Below, in pieces: positions 1 to 12,948 of a stretch of DNA of 64,000 bases. Every line of letters starts with the position of its first letter. Positions within the stretch are counted from its first letter, which is position 1. The translations under genes and the position numbers were made by a program. Source of the DNA: Litoditis marina (Eukaryota; Nematoda; Chromadorea; Rhabditida; Rhabditidae). The notes under the pieces were generated by a model, which saw only the letters and a program-made list of their open reading frames with translations, was not told the origin of the DNA and made no database searches. The DNA is taken from the NCBI GenBank assembly GCA_964036275.1, contig OZ038433.1, positions 39,899,336 through 39,963,335 of the forward strand, read 5' to 3'.

Positions 1-2752
1 ACTGAAAAACTCTTCTAGATCCCTTGGCCGCGTCAGACGAGCAATCTGCAATCATACTATTGAGAAAGCCGCTGAGATTTCATTTCATTTCATTGGTCTA
101 CCGTCTACCGATTTGGCTCGCGCTCGATAATACAATAAGATATTCGAGTTCGCAATTCGCAAATTTGTGTGAGTGAGTCAGTTAAACAGTAAAGTTTATT
201 CGAATCCCAATCAGCGAGTGCTTGTGGCAGAGCCTACTGAACTATCTGAATATTTAAAGTTGTACAATATAATCTACTATCATACCGCAGTAAAATTGTT
301 CGAATAGCCAGCTAAAATCGGAAACGAACTATTTTTTGCCGAATCCGGTAGAAACAGGCTTTCTTTTGATGTGAAATCATAAACCATCTACCAACCTGTA
401 AAATAAACAACGTCCTCTGGTCCCGCTCTTCTGATGACAGTTCCATATTAGCACCCTTAGGGGGTGAGTTTCTTGCAGTGAAAGGCATGACATCTCGACG
501 TTCTGGACCTGGCAATCTACCTGTAGAAATAAGCATTGTTGGCACTCACTTGCATGTCAGAAACACGAATCGAATCGAAAAAGAAAACAATAGAAACTCG
601 ATCGAGCTCTATATTTTTTGTCAAATATAATATATATATATATATAAGCTAACTTTCCAATTAATTTGATGATCATTCCCCGATACATCTACGTACAAAG
701 CAGCAGAACCCAGCCTTGTTTAAAACAAGCGGCCCTATCATATTCTCAGAATAAAGAATCACTAGCAACTGCAACAACCAACACTTTTATGCCCATCACT
801 TCTAAAAATGTTAATATTGTGAATAAGTACCTCGTGGCGGCGATCTACGGGGAGATCTTCTGTCTCGATGATCTACACCCCGTGGGGGCGACCTGGAGCG
901 ACGGGGACGTCGTTCCTTACTTCTGCTACGAGGACGACGATCGCGCGATCTGCAATGCATATGAATACTTCACAAACCGTGAAATAGCGGATGAATTCCC
1001 TCCTAAAACAACCTATTCTGAACAGTAGGATTCAGAACTCTAGACTAGAGGTAAACAATCTTTCCAATCCAATATCCTAACCAAACTGAACCAATTTTGA
1101 ATTTGGGATTAGATGATAGAGAATCATGTTTGGTAACCAAATCAACGTGAATTCGCATGTTTTCTTCACGTTTGTTCATGTTTTTTCTTCATGTTTTTTT
1201 TTTCAGTTAACAGGGTGGAAACATGAACGACAGCGTGAATCGTATGATTAGAGCCCAAGAGATACGGGTGAGCCAACAAAGAGGTAACAAAATTTACGGC
1301 CAAGCGCAGGGCAGCCGCATGTCACCCATCCATTACCTATTTTAAAAAAAAACTCACCGTTTCCTATCGCGACTCCGACTCCGTTTTCGGTCACGGCTGC
1401 GACTTCTTTTGCGATCGCGACTACGACTGCGTTTCTTGTCGCGCGACCGGGATCTTTTCGAGCGCCTCCGATCACGTGAAGAACTTCGCTTGCGGTCCCG
1501 ACTGGAACTACGCTTACGCTTCTTCCTATCACGACTACGAGAGCTGAAAAGTATTCATTACCATTAAGAACATGAAACTGTTCCCTTATTTTTCAAATCT
1601 CAGAAAGTTCAAGCAACAAATGAGGAAGATCAAAATGACTTTTAACACAAACCATGATACAATGAAAGAAGAATGTAAATTCTGAAAGAGATGCTCCATT
1701 GCCGCTTTCCTCCAGATCTTCAACGCTCTGTGCCACAAGCCTGCAACAATGGCCCGCCATAACTGCCCAGTTTGACATTGTGATGATGTGTGAATTTATA
1801 AACTTCGGGCAGTGACAGCGTTTGGTATAGCCTTGCGTGGACACGAGCGTACCTTAGTGAACGCATCTTCAGTCGAAGAGGGCCGGACAGCAATGCACAT
1901 CAGGGACGGGGAGGGTCCACGATTTGGACAAAGGCGCTCGTTTTAGGTAGGTCTACAACGACGAGCAGGTCTTAGAATGAGATTTCAAAACATCAAGACT
2001 TAACAGAAAACCACTATATATCGAAACTCTTCTTGTTTTCGCCAACGTACCGACTTCTGCTGCGATCCCTCTTCTTGCTCGAACCATTCTCCTTGATATT
2101 CTCCTTGGTGTCGACGTCCTTCTAAAAACCAGACGCTTTATCGTCATGTAATGTGATTTATTTTCGAAGAACACCCCACAAGTTACAATTACCATTGATC
2201 TATCAAAGTATGTGATCAATGAAGACGTTCCATATGGCAACCAGAATGAATAATTCAGAATAAAAAGTCATTAGAGTAAAAGTCATTTGAAAGTAAAAGT
2301 CATTAAATACAGTACAGAAACAGTTGAGAATCAGAAATAAAGTTTTCGAGAATTTTCGTATTTTTATTTCTTTCTATTTTTTTTACTAAAAGTGAATTAA
2401 TGACTTTTTCTTTTAATGACTTTTACTTCAATGCCTTTTTTTGAATGATTTATTCCTGGTACCGCTCCATCACAAATTAACAGTAAAAAGAAAGATGGGA
2501 TAGGTGGATCCTGAAAGTTAATTCAACTTTTCTAAAACTCTGTTACATGTGTATACAAACCCTGACTCTATACGGAGCTAACAGAAAAATTCAATCGTTT
2601 TGTGTTTTGCAAAAGTTTTTGTTTTGTTTTTGAAAGCAAAACTTTTTGCGTTGTTGGTGAGACCGATCACTTACCTTCTCAGAATCCTTTGTCTTTCCGT
2701 TCAGCGCACCTTCGAGTAGATCATCTACATTCATCGCATCATCATCAGACAT
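1..2752 (-). CDS. RBM39: RBM39/CAPER-type SR splicing factor, 5' part (runs off left edge)
   Basis: Six exons join in phase on the minus strand: 2675-2752 (start codon 2750-2752), 2051-2121, 1358-1543, 831-949, 396-520 and 1-45, the last continuing past the window edge. The 208 codons visible comprise a short acidic N-terminus (MSDDDAMNVDDLLEGAL), a long RS domain of SRSRDRKK-type repeats (about residues 45-145), a linker ending SSEERDQRTLFILQ, and the start of an RRM (IARLTRPRDLEEFFS). The order of an acidic start, RS domain, EERD-RT motif and RPRDLEEFFS is that of RBM39/CAPER, a nuclear splicing factor and transcription coactivator whose RS domain mediates protein contacts. All donors are GT and acceptors AG, and phases agree at every junction. 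The second and later RRMs and the UHM domain lie outside the window. A TAATATAG sequence just upstream of the start codon could be a spliced-leader acceptor, but it is weak. Family assignment is firm; orthology to the worm rbm-39 gene is inferred. Confidence 0.9.
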
Positions 2753-3062
2753 GTTGAAACTATATTAAAATGGTAACAAAACACTGATTCGCCTGTTTTT
2801 GACCGTCCGAATACACCAAAATGGAAGTCAACCTATCAACCGCAACGCGTCTTCATAAACGACCGCGACGCGGCTGATATAGGCAGCGCTGTGGGACTTA
2901 TTTTGTGTTGGAGGTATTTAAAGGATTCGTGCATACTGTACCTCTATATTGGTGAGATAAACAAACGTTTTTATGTTCAATGGTAAATAAAGGATTCGTA
3001 AATACTGTACCTTTACTAAGAAAAGAAAAAACGGTAGTGGTGAGATGAACAATTAATTTTTT
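2753..3062. repeat. Intergenic spacer with a diverged tandem duplication
   Basis: Two diverged copies of a roughly 55-75 bp unit sit side by side at 2919-2972 and 2988-3062. Both start TAAAGGATTCGT, continue with ATACTGTACCT, and share a later GGTGAGAT. They separate the RBM39-like start codon from the truncated 5' end of the retroelement. Nothing else is visible here. Confidence 0.6.
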
Positions 3063-4850
3063 CACGTCAAACTCCTTGCTTGACCAGAATCAATTTGGTT
3101 TTCTACCGGGTCGCTCCACTCTGAGCAATCTCATGTCCTGTATATCGTCCTGGCAAAATTCACTGCAGAATAACAAACCAGTAGATTGTATCTATGTTGA
3201 CTTTCAAAAAGCTTTTGATTCTGTTTCCCATCAGCTCCTTTTGTACAAATTGCAAAAATATGGTGTAAATGATGTTTTGTGCAAATGGATTGCCAGTTAT
3301 CTGTCAAACAGGTCATTCAAGGTACGGGTGAATGATTGTTTGTCATTACCAAAGCCATGTACGTCGGGTGTACCACAGGGTTCGGTCATTGGCCCATTGC
3401 TGTTTCTTATTTATGTTAATGATATTTCTTGGCGTCTAGCTAGTCCTTGTTTTCTTTTCGCTGATGATCTCAAAATCTTCAGAGAACTAAATTGTGATTT
3501 TGACAGCAATATACTTGAAAGTGATCTCGAATGTATCTCGATTTGGGCTACTAAATGGCTTATGAATATTAACGAGTCTAAATCTCAGCATTTGTCAGTC
3601 AATAGTAGTTCACATCCTAGTCAATACACATTGAATAAAGTAGTTATTCCAAACAACAATTCGGTTCGTGATCTCGGTGTCACGGTGTGCAACGATCTCT
3701 CTTTCAGATCTCATATTTCTGAAATTGTAAAGAAGGCAAACAGGGTTGCAAATTGTATTTTGAGAGCTTTTCAGCTGCGTAAAATTTCCAGCTACAGAAA
3801 AGCTTTTATAACGTATGTTCGTCCAATTCTCGAATATGCGTCTCCTGTGTGGTCCCCCAACACTGTGATGGATACAACCAGTGTTGAAAACGTGCAACGA
3901 CGTTTCACTCGTATTGCGTTCAGAAAATGTGTTAGCAATCCTCTCACTTTATCTTATGCGGGTCGTTTGGTAAGTTTTCAACTTAAATCACTTGCGTATA
4001 GACGTTTGGTATTTGATCTCTCCCTTTGTTATCGAATCATCCATGGTTTTGAAAAAAATCCTTCACTACAGCTATTTACGATAAGCAGGTCAAAAAGACC
4101 TCATTCATTTCAAATCTCGCGAAATTTTGCTAGTAAAAGGCAAGTTTTTGGTTCGTTTGCGAACAGAATGCCAGCTATTTGGAATTTACTTCCAAGTCAT
4201 GTAGTGGAAGCAGGAACTCTATCTGCTTTCCACGCTCGTCTGGAAAAAGTAGACTTGTCTACTATTGTACCGTCTCTTAAACTGGACTGATCCCAATGGA
4301 CCTTTCCAGATATAAAACGGTTATACTACTTTTCAGGATATTTCCGGGGATTCTGGCAGCACCGCATCGAAATCTTTAGTTACCGAATTCAATATTTTTT
4401 GGACTTATGATGTAAGTAAAATCTTTGCGCTTTTTTGTCTTCATACTCATGATGAGACATTTATCACGCCAAACTCACCGCAAATCAATCAACTGCAAAA
4501 CGCACTATCAAAACTATTTGGATATCCGAACGAGTTTGCGTGTCATCGCCCCTCCCCCCCTTTCTACCAAATCTTGAGTTGAACTCCTCTGGTTCCCTGT
4601 ATGTTCCGATTATGAGCGTATGTCTATTTCCAGGCCTGGTGGAGAGATGAGCGCCGAGCCAGTGTTAATATTATATGATGGCACCTAGTCCATAATATAA
4701 TATATTGTTTTGTTTATGTTTAATGTGAAGATATAGTTTCGATTCTGTTCTGTTTCTCCATTTTGTGTTTTCCTCTTGTTGTGACTTCATATTTTGCTGT
4801 TTTTCTTTTTGTTACCTCTCACTTTTCCACTGGAATAAAGTATTCATATA
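3050..4850 (+). mobile_element. CR1-like non-LTR retrotransposon, 5'-truncated, RT frame open
   Basis: An uninterrupted frame at 3076-4290 (about 404 codons, no ATG at its start) encodes the later part of a LINE reverse transcriptase: NQFGFLPGRST, motif A VDFQKAFDSVSH, motif B GVPQGSVIGPLLFLIYVNDI, catalytic FADD, then DLGV and the thumb region, ending in LPSHVVEAGTLSAFHARL and a stop. The endonuclease and the front of the RT are missing, the usual outcome of incomplete target-primed reverse transcription. About 540 bp of 3' UTR follow, ending TTTCCACTGGAATAAAGTAT and a short AT tail near 4850. The same 3' end recurs near 18060 and 63200. The long open frame implies a fairly recent insertion. 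The CR1 clade is inferred from the C-terminal region and the short-repeat tail; Jockey or another LINE clade is the alternative. Confidence 0.88.
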
Positions 4851-5991
4851 TAAGAACACAAATAGAACAAAGGCATATAAATTAGAGGATCATTTTCCTG
4901 AGAAATTTTTAATGGGTTTGATTCAATTTTAATACGAGACCAGTTTGTTCTGAATACGTACCAATAATCGGTTTAGGCAGTTGGAAAATGTTTACTGTAC
5001 CAACCTCGTAGATGAAGTCTGCTGCTGGGTTACAGCAGCTCTTCAAAAAATGTCAGTACTCTTCAGGAGCACAAGTTTTATTCAATTATCGCTTAGTTTT
5101 CTGGTGTACAGTAAACATTTCACAAGTGATTCAGTAGCTTTTTTTCGGGGAACGTGTTTTTCTGAGAAAACAGGTGGTTTCTTTTTCCGTCGTTTTGATT
5201 GTGTCAGGATAATGGGGATATGGATAATTATCTGCGAAGCGTAATTGGTGTGAGACACGCATTATACTACAAATGCACGTTTCGATCAAAAAGGTTACTT
5301 GTCTTTTCATTCAAAATAGGCCCAACTTTGTAAACTTCCAATAGGCAACTGAACAGTGCAACTAAAACCTCGTCATTTTCGAGTTGGTGATTCAGAAGGA
5401 GGTGCAACACGAATTTAACTGTGTACAATATTAAACCAAATATTAGAATTCTTACCGTAAAGATCACGTCTATCTAATCATCTTGTTTGTTGTTGGCACG
5501 GCATGCTTCGTGGAAATTATACACAACGTGTGGTGGTGGAACATCCCGGTACCCTGAACTAATCCTGCGTCTCCCGATCTACGCACTATTTTGCAAGACA
5601 TTCACCTCGGCGAAATCTATATTGATTGACCATATCTGAGTTGAAGTTTGAACTCCATGCGCAGCATAGTTCATATCAGAACGTGATAGACAGCAAAAAA
5701 CAGCCGAATGTCTGTTCTTTTTCCCACACAAGGCTCCGTAAACTCTGAAAGAGTTAGGATATTTGCGTCTTCACTCCATAATAATACGATTTCATATTAT
5801 GAAACAATCCTCCAAAAGTCGATTATGATGAAACTATCAAATCAGCTTCGTTTGATGAACGAACAACGAGCTTTTTCTCGCGTCTGTTGTGTTTCGCAGA
5901 ATGCGGCGAATCGTATTGGCTTAGAGTACATGAACGTTTCGGGATGTTCGCGCCTGTTTGTAGAACAGACGAACTGGATCGAATAGGTTGC
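4851..5991. other. Intergenic, no gene supported; promoter side of the secreted-protein gene
   Basis: Frames here (for example 4981-5244 and 5708-5986) lack domains and exon-like borders. The last 100 bases carry an inverted CCAAT (ATTGG near 5915) and lead to a TATA box, so the right end is probably the promoter of the following gene. No RNA gene was found. Confidence 0.5.
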
Positions 5992-5998
5992 TATAAAA
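5992..5998 (+). promoter_or_regulatory. TATA box
   Basis: TATAAAA lies 38-44 bases before the start codon of the small secreted basic protein, leaving a very short 5' UTR. Canonical TATA with a short leader is typical of strongly expressed, non-trans-spliced nematode genes; strong expression is inferred. Confidence 0.75.
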
Positions 5999-6035
5999 AG
6001 GGGAAGCTCATCCTGAATGGCACATCCATTTGAAA

Positions 6036-8099
6036 ATGCGTGTTGCCTGTCTAGTACTCTTATTGGCCGTGACTGCCCTTGCTGCTAAGGCTCCGGCTGC
6101 AAAGGTAAGATTTAAGGAGTTTAGGACAATATGTTTGATAATTTCGATCTTGGAATCATGCACTCATTTTCTGCACTGATTTTTCATGAGATGACGACGT
6201 AGAGTTTACTGAAAATACTTTGTATCGTCAAGTACATTTTTCGTAAAATGGTGAAAAGTTTTACCGGACTGTCCCATTTACTTTGCGGTATATAGAACAC
6301 CAGTCTGGCCGATTCTCGAAAACTTTTTCTCAACTGAATTTCCAATTGTGTTTACGAATCTATGACACATACTATTATCCAACCTCAATAATTTCCGTTG
6401 ATATTTTTCGTTTCAGCCCCAGTTGGCCAAGAAAATCGGCGCACATCAGGCAGCAGTGTACAGCAAGATCCTGGCAGAGGTTTGTTGATTTCAATGTGAA
6501 CAAACTTTTGAGAAAAACAAATTCTTCCAAAATGCATACAAATCTCTACGAAATCAACGAACACAGATGCTCCATAATTTCTAGTTTCATGTACACGAGT
6601 ATGATACTTTTCATTTTCAGAAGAATCAGCAAAAGAGAAAGGTTCATTTGGCCAGTTTTAGAAAAGCCTTGCCCACAAAAAAAGCCGTTGCTTTGAGGAC
6701 TTACGAACGGGTGAGAATACTTTGAGATCAAAATCACTATCTTAAAGGGAATTTGCATCCAGACATAAATTTAGTTATAATTGAAATGGTAGCAAATTCA
6801 AAATCGGCGAAAAGACGTCTGGAAATTGCATTGGAAAATTTCCACAGTCTCAGCAGGGCTATATAGTTCACGATCTCTTCATGAACGCCGCAGTTCACGT
6901 TTTAATCTATCAGATCAGTACAATTGCAGAAGTTTTAAATATTCCCGAACTTACAAATAAAGTTACGAACGAATCTCTCAAAAAAATGTCAACCTTCCTT
7001 TCAAGAGAACGGCCAAGAGAGCACAGAACAACCGTCAGTTGGTGAAAGCCATTGGAAAGAAGAATGCGAAGGCTTTTTACAACATCAGGGCCCAGAGAAA
7101 GTCTAAGGTATTTAATCTATTACGAATTTTTCCACTTTGACGCGTCGAAAATACCTACCAGGTTTTCTGAGAAGTTCTTGTAAGACGCAGCACAGAGACT
7201 TCACAGCACAGACAGAGACAGAGAGCACAGAGACTACTTGGTACTTCAAAATATTTATAGACATTAGAACACTCTCTCCTTGAACTAGGTGAACGAAACG
7301 TTTCAGTTGGAGTTACGCTAGAACGTGCAACACAAACTGGGTGTGCACTAGATAAGGTCTATAGTGATAACTGTTCTACAGTGAACTGTTTTTTGGACCA
7401 CAACCGAGCTCGTATGAAACGTACACAAAATACTAACTGCACCTAAATTCTGCTCCCAATGCTTGTGGTTGTTATCCGATCATCTCCAATAGTTGATTTC
7501 ATTCGTCCATTCTATGGTTTCATAGGTCACGAAGAGAAAGCAGCTAGCCGCTGTGATGAAAAAATTTAGCCCAGGACAGAAAAAGGCCTACAGAGCGTAT
7601 GTGGTGAGTTGAAGCAATATTTACCACCAATTTTCGACCTCTTTTTCTGAGTGCCACATTGTTCGAGTGTAGATAAACGAATAACTGACCATCGAGACGA
7701 AGAGCTTGCGAACTTTCCGAATTCAGCTACATCTTTCGACAAAGTTCCACTCATCCGTAGTTAGTTCTACTTGTTATTTGAGTTTGGTGCGTTGAACAGA
7801 TTTACCTTAGTGGTTTTCCGTTTAATTTATAACAGAAGCCAGATCTGAACTTATGATCAACACGTACGTGAAAAGTTTAGCTGTTCGGTTTTGCAGACAA
7901 CCTAAACTCAAGCATTTTCCGCACGTTACGTGATGTGATGAGAACGTCTTGTGAAAGAAAGTCGCAAGTAAGTAGCACATTAGAATAAAGAAAAAGTATA
8001 CACTTTTGAACTTGGTCTGTCTTCTTCTATCATATTGTATTTTTTCAGAAAGCTCACAAGCATAGACGTGCAACGAAGAAGGTTCATCACAAAAACTAA
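6036..8099 (+). CDS. Small secreted, lysine/arginine-rich protein
   Basis: Six exons, all phase 0: 6036-6104, 6417-6479, 6621-6710, 7006-7107, 7526-7603 and 8049-8099 (TAA). They give a 150-residue protein. The first exon is a textbook signal peptide (MRVACLVLLLAVTALAAKAP, cleavage probably after ALA). The mature part has about 40 Lys/Arg residues and many Ala/Gln/Tyr, few acids and no cysteine, with stretches such as KKFSPGQKKAYRAYV and a C-terminal RRATKKVHHKN. No known domain is recognised. It could be a secreted cationic or antimicrobial-like protein, a matrix protein, or a ligand for acidic polymers, but none of these is shown. Exon 4 uses an unusual TTTCAAG acceptor. A TATA box sits just upstream and a GATAAA poly(A)-like signal at about 8170. 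The symmetrical phase-0 exons could tolerate exon skipping. Confidence 0.8.
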
Positions 8100-8640
<541 letters not shown>

Positions 8641-10425
8641 CTAGCTTTTCTTACCCCGCACTGCTCTGTTGACATATTTTGTTCTTATCCGTCAGTCGTA
8701 CTCCGAATCCCTCCCTTCTGCACTGCTCCAGATCTCGCATTGTCTCGCGGGCTTGCGGCGCCCAGGGCGACATTCGCTCACCTACAAAAGTGACCAAACT
8801 TCTCTTCTATTTTGAACTCGTTAAACAAAATTTAGCTACAAACAGAGGCAGGATACAATAAACTTATAGTCTACGTCCCTCCTACGTGGTTTCTGGGTTT
8901 TCTTGTGTGCTGGATCTTCACTGCGTCCGCCGAGTGCGTGATATTTTGAAAGATTTTTGAAAGAACAGATAGGGTTTCCAATATCTCAAGTGTACTGCTT
9001 GAGATGGAAACTTTACGCTTGAGATGGAAAAATAAAATGAATAAATGTATTTAAGTTTATAATTTTATAGGCATCCGTTCCGAATTTCACACAACTGCTG
9101 TAAGAAGCCACGTGGAAATTGTGACTAATTGTGAAATTCCCGAACCACCTTGACAGACCAGTTTCGGCTAGTTTTGAGTTTTACCTGCGAGAGTGGAGTT
9201 TTCCAATCGTTTCCTGAAGTTTTGCCCCATTCTTCTTCCTAACTGTTTCAGCGGCTTGTAGTCGAAGGAAGTTTCCAACTTGACCTGGGGTTTCCTCCGT
9301 AGGTGACGTTCGAATCGCCTACAAAGAATTTTGCCTCCACTCTTATGAAACTACGTTGTTCATGTATTTCAACTGGCTACGGGCTCCGGTTATCAACCAG
9401 AATTTCTCTAGTGGACTTTGGAAGAGTGTCTTGTTTGGTGTCTTGTTAGCAAGGTTTTCCAAAATTTGTTGGATTCCTTGAGTACTATTAGTGTTCACAA
9501 CAACTGTACATTACATACAAATTATCTTGTGAATGATAATTTGTTTCCTGGTTCTCAATTTCACTAGCTATGCGCTGGATTCTTACTGGCATTGGCAGTT
9601 TTCAACGGTCTATTTCTATTGTAAAAACCACCGCAAGGTAAACATTATCGAAAGATGTTCATACCTTAAATGTAATGAAAATAAACTGTTGCTTCCTGCT
9701 ACAGATACGGTAGTGTAACGCTTTTTCCCACCCCTTACTCTCTCGTTCTGGTACACGGTATGCATGTCGAAGTTGACCACCTGAAATGTTTTATAGGTTG
9801 AAAACGTCATGTTCTGCCTTGAATTAATATTTAATTTTTATCCTCATCGCATCACCGCAGCCTTATTCGAAGTAGAGATGGACGGTGCATAGTTGTCGTC
9901 AAAGTTTCGTCAGTTTGAGAAAGTTAAATTGAGTTTTGGATTTTGAAGTCGACGCTATGCGGTCAGTTTCTCTGCAGCAATAAAAATATTCACTTTTTGG
10001 GGTACACACATAACAATTTTGAGATCAGCTGGTGACATTAAAGTTTGAATGGCCCACTAACAAACGGAACTAGGTATCCTAGGAGCCTAATGTTCAACCA
10101 AGTAACCGAGTTCCACCTCTACGCACTACTCTGTGTACCACCTTTGCTTATTTCGACAACGTCTTTTCAAGGCAGTTAACAAGTATAACGATTCGAACGC
10201 AAATAATAACTATTCCTTTTTGAACTATTGGTTCCCTGAATACCCAGGGAGAATTCTCCGCTTGGAGTTCAGAACTCACCCTTTCTGGTCGATGAAATAT
10301 CTTCTTCGAGACTCTGTAGTCCCATCTCACGGACTCCTGCTTCACAATTGCGACAGAGTCCAACGATAGAGAAAGGTCCGACGGAAATTCGATACTGTCC
10401 CAGGTCAACTATAGTAAGTGCCAAA
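8641..10425. other. Intergenic, nothing recognised
   Basis: About 1.8 kb with only short frames lacking family motifs. No tRNA, clear exon pair or inverted repeat was found. Codon use and base composition resemble intergenic DNA. Confidence 0.45.
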
Positions 10426-10590
10426 TGTATAAATTTCTGTCTCTTACCGGAACCAAACCTGCGAGCAAAAGTTTCGTGGCAGGGCGCTAACCACTGCGCT
10501 AGTAGAGCACATCTGGAAAGCTTTGGGATCGAAGACAAGTGTGCGTACACAGCGGAAAGAGATATATACAGCCTTTCCGTTGGCGACGAC
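10426..10590 (-). repeat. tRNA-derived SINE-like element, copy 1
   Basis: On the minus strand an A-box-like TAGCGCAGTGGTTAGCGC is followed about 30 bases later by a degraded B box (GGTTTGGTTCC). The flanks, including TATAAATTT and CCGTTGGCGACGAC, match a second copy at 33021-33156. It does not fold into a complete tRNA and is best read as a tRNA-derived short interspersed repeat. Confidence 0.65.
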
Positions 10591-10964
10591 TATAGAACCG
10601 CTATTGCAATTGTTTGAAAAAAAAAACTAGCATTTGCTAGCATTTGAGCGATAACACTTTTCAGAAACGCTATGATTTCTATGAGAATCACTCCTCCAAA
10701 AACAAGAACTGCTTACAGAACTCCCATTACGAAACTCAAAACACAAAGACATTAAAATAATTGGTTTTCATGGAGAATAAATACCTTATATATACTAAAT
10801 ACCTAGTTGTATCAATGTGCTCAGTAGAACATGAACTCTAAAATCGTTTAACCTTGATTCAAGACGATTTTCGAGTTCATATTTTACTGTGCACATTAAA
10901 ACTATAAAATGCGAAACGTCCTAGTGACACAACTATATTTTGTTCAACCAAATAACCTAAATAC
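10591..10964. other. Spacer, nothing recognised
   Basis: AT-rich stretch with short frames only, between the SINE-like copy and the GT92-like exon. Confidence 0.35.
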
Positions 10965-11112
10965 CTTTTGTTGAGACATCTTCCAGTCGACCACTACCTG
11001 TGCGGCGTCAGTATGATTCGCCAGCAGCTCATCCAGAGTCTGACCGATATCCCCGTTGGAGGCAAACGGGAAATCATCCAGGTCGAAGTTAGCTACGTAT
11101 TTCGCGTTCGAC
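10965..11112 (-). pseudogene. Isolated exon resembling glycosyltransferase family 92 (DUF23)
   Basis: A well-bounded exon (acceptor TTTTTCAG, donor AAG/GTATTT, starting with one phase base) reads NAKYVANFDLDDFPF, then TLDELLANHTDAAQVVVDW and MSQQK. The pattern KYVA-DLDD followed by an acidic-hydrophobic stretch resembles the DxD-bearing core of nematode GT92 proteins, which transfer sugars in the Golgi. The preceding sequence near 11150-11230 contains more coding-like text (EKYFMANVEVVPYDF), but no intron of plausible size joins it in phase: the only in-phase donor leaves a 29-base intron. No other GT92 part was found in the neighbourhood, so this is probably a gene fragment or a gene with unseen exons. 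Confidence 0.42.
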
Positions 11113-12948
11113 CTGAAAAATAATTTCAAATTACTTCGTACCACACGCAGGTAAAGTCATAAGGTACAACTTCAACGTTTGCCATGAAATATTTCTCGAA
11201 AACCAGGAACATTCGGTGCCACATATCATCTACCAAAAAATAAACGAGACATATCTTTGTAAGTGGGGTTTGACCGAAATCAACCCCAGAAGCGTTTGAC
11301 TCTAAACTGTAAACATAAAAGTGAAATTGACGATAAGTGTACCCGAGCTCCGTTTCTGCCGCCCTTTAATCTTCCATTAGTGGAAAGGTTGAACCAACCA
11401 ACGATGCTTGTTTTTTTTAGATGATAGTGCTCATTTGAGGCTTCTTTCTCTAAGTATCAGTCATCTAGTTGTCTGCGATTAGCCAGGCAGGGCAATGAGA
11501 CCGCTGATAGGCTATGACACAGTGCGTCTCCTTGATCTGCACACTCTCTCGTCAAGGCCGCTACAAATCTGGCTGGCCAACTAGCGGGAAAATTGGTGAG
11601 TTGGTTCTTTTTGTTCTCTCGGTGTGGACCGCACCTGGCCCGCAGCATACAGTCCTGCATGAAGGCGCTGGCACCATGCCGGAATACATGTCCATTCGGG
11701 TCACTCCCATACTCGCCTCGATTCTGTCAAATAAATAAGTTATAGACCAATAAACCTATAGAACTCATCATTTTCACGCAAAATCCTACAATATAACCTC
11801 ATTCCGAACCAAGTTACGTTGTATGTTTCCCCATTCCGCTTTGACTGTAGTCTCATCTTGTTGTTTTTTGTGGAAATCTCAAATTATGGGATGCAGCGAT
11901 GGAACTGCAACTACTATAGATCTTTTTTACTGACGGAAACTTCGATTGTTTCAAAATATGAATAATTATCTGCTCACTCTGTTCCGAACAGGTAGATCGG
12001 ACCATGGAATCAGTTCCAAGTCTTCTCCTAACTGACTTTTGTAAAAGTCCAACACTCGCTTGGTCTGAAAATTGTCTGAATAAAATTTTGAGGATCATAA
12101 AATAAGATTTCCATAGCAAGTTGAACCGAAACATAATCTTCTCTGGTGTAACTATCAACTCGCCTGATCTGAATAAGTGTGTGTGTAGAAATAGAACTTA
12201 GTTGCTCCCTGAGCCAGCCACGACTCGAAAAACTGAAAAGTATGAGGAAAAGTTCAACACCTGTTGTGAATATACTAGATATTCTTAACCTATACTATAT
12301 TAATCAACAACACCAAAAAAAACTTTCAAATTATTCCGATCGTTCGCCGAAGTTTCGAACAGATATCGAAACAGCGAATAGAGAACCACGACAGACGTAC
12401 AAAGGCCTTTATCTGAGTGGTGTGATCGGTGCATACATCATTATATACTTTCTAATTGCAAGGAAACGACATCAAGCTACAAACGGCAGAACAGCGCAAC
12501 ATGGTACCATCCCAGCCTGCGTTTCCACGTACTGTAGTCAATCCGCAAACTGTAGGAGTTGTGCTTATCTTCAAACCCGTTTCTTTTTCACAGTGAAAAT
12601 GAAAACTGAGCAACTGATTTTCTCTAAACTAGCCTGAACAATTAGAGACCAGTCCGTGTAGAAGAATATCGGTTGTAGACATACTGCAACTTGATGTGGA
12701 TAGGTTCCGTTGTCCCTCATGCGAACATCCCTATTCGAACATTTTATATCAGTTTTGTTTTTTTATCCATTCATTTCGTTTTATTCTCTCCCCTCCCCCC
12801 CCCCCCCCGCCCTCCCTGCATTTTTGTCGTTCAACTCCAGACATTTTTTTTCTTTGAATGTACTTCACAAAAATCCGATGTGATGAAATGATGATGATGA
12901 TGAAGTGGGGAGAGTTTTCAAAGTCGAATCGAAAAATTTAGTTTATTC
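11113..12948. other. Gene-poor stretch with one weak frame and a poly-C run
   Basis: The plus-strand frame 12179-12637 (152 codons) contains one hydrophobic segment (LSGVIGAYIIIYFLIA) but no family signature or convincing splice sites, so it is not called as a gene. A run of about 15 C residues lies near 12795. No RNA gene is visible. Confidence 0.3.

Noticed and set aside
666..1028. 120-codon plus-strand frame
   Set aside because: Antisense to RBM39 exon 4 (831-949), which has clean splice sites and an RS-domain sequence; the plus frame has no family motif.
1248..1532. Minus-strand frame rich in Val/Ala/Gly
   Set aside because: Off-frame reading of the RS-domain exon; the proper frame gives SRSRDRKK repeats.
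10426..10590. Functional tRNA gene
   Set aside because: B box degraded and no seven-base acceptor stem; treated as a tRNA-derived repeat.
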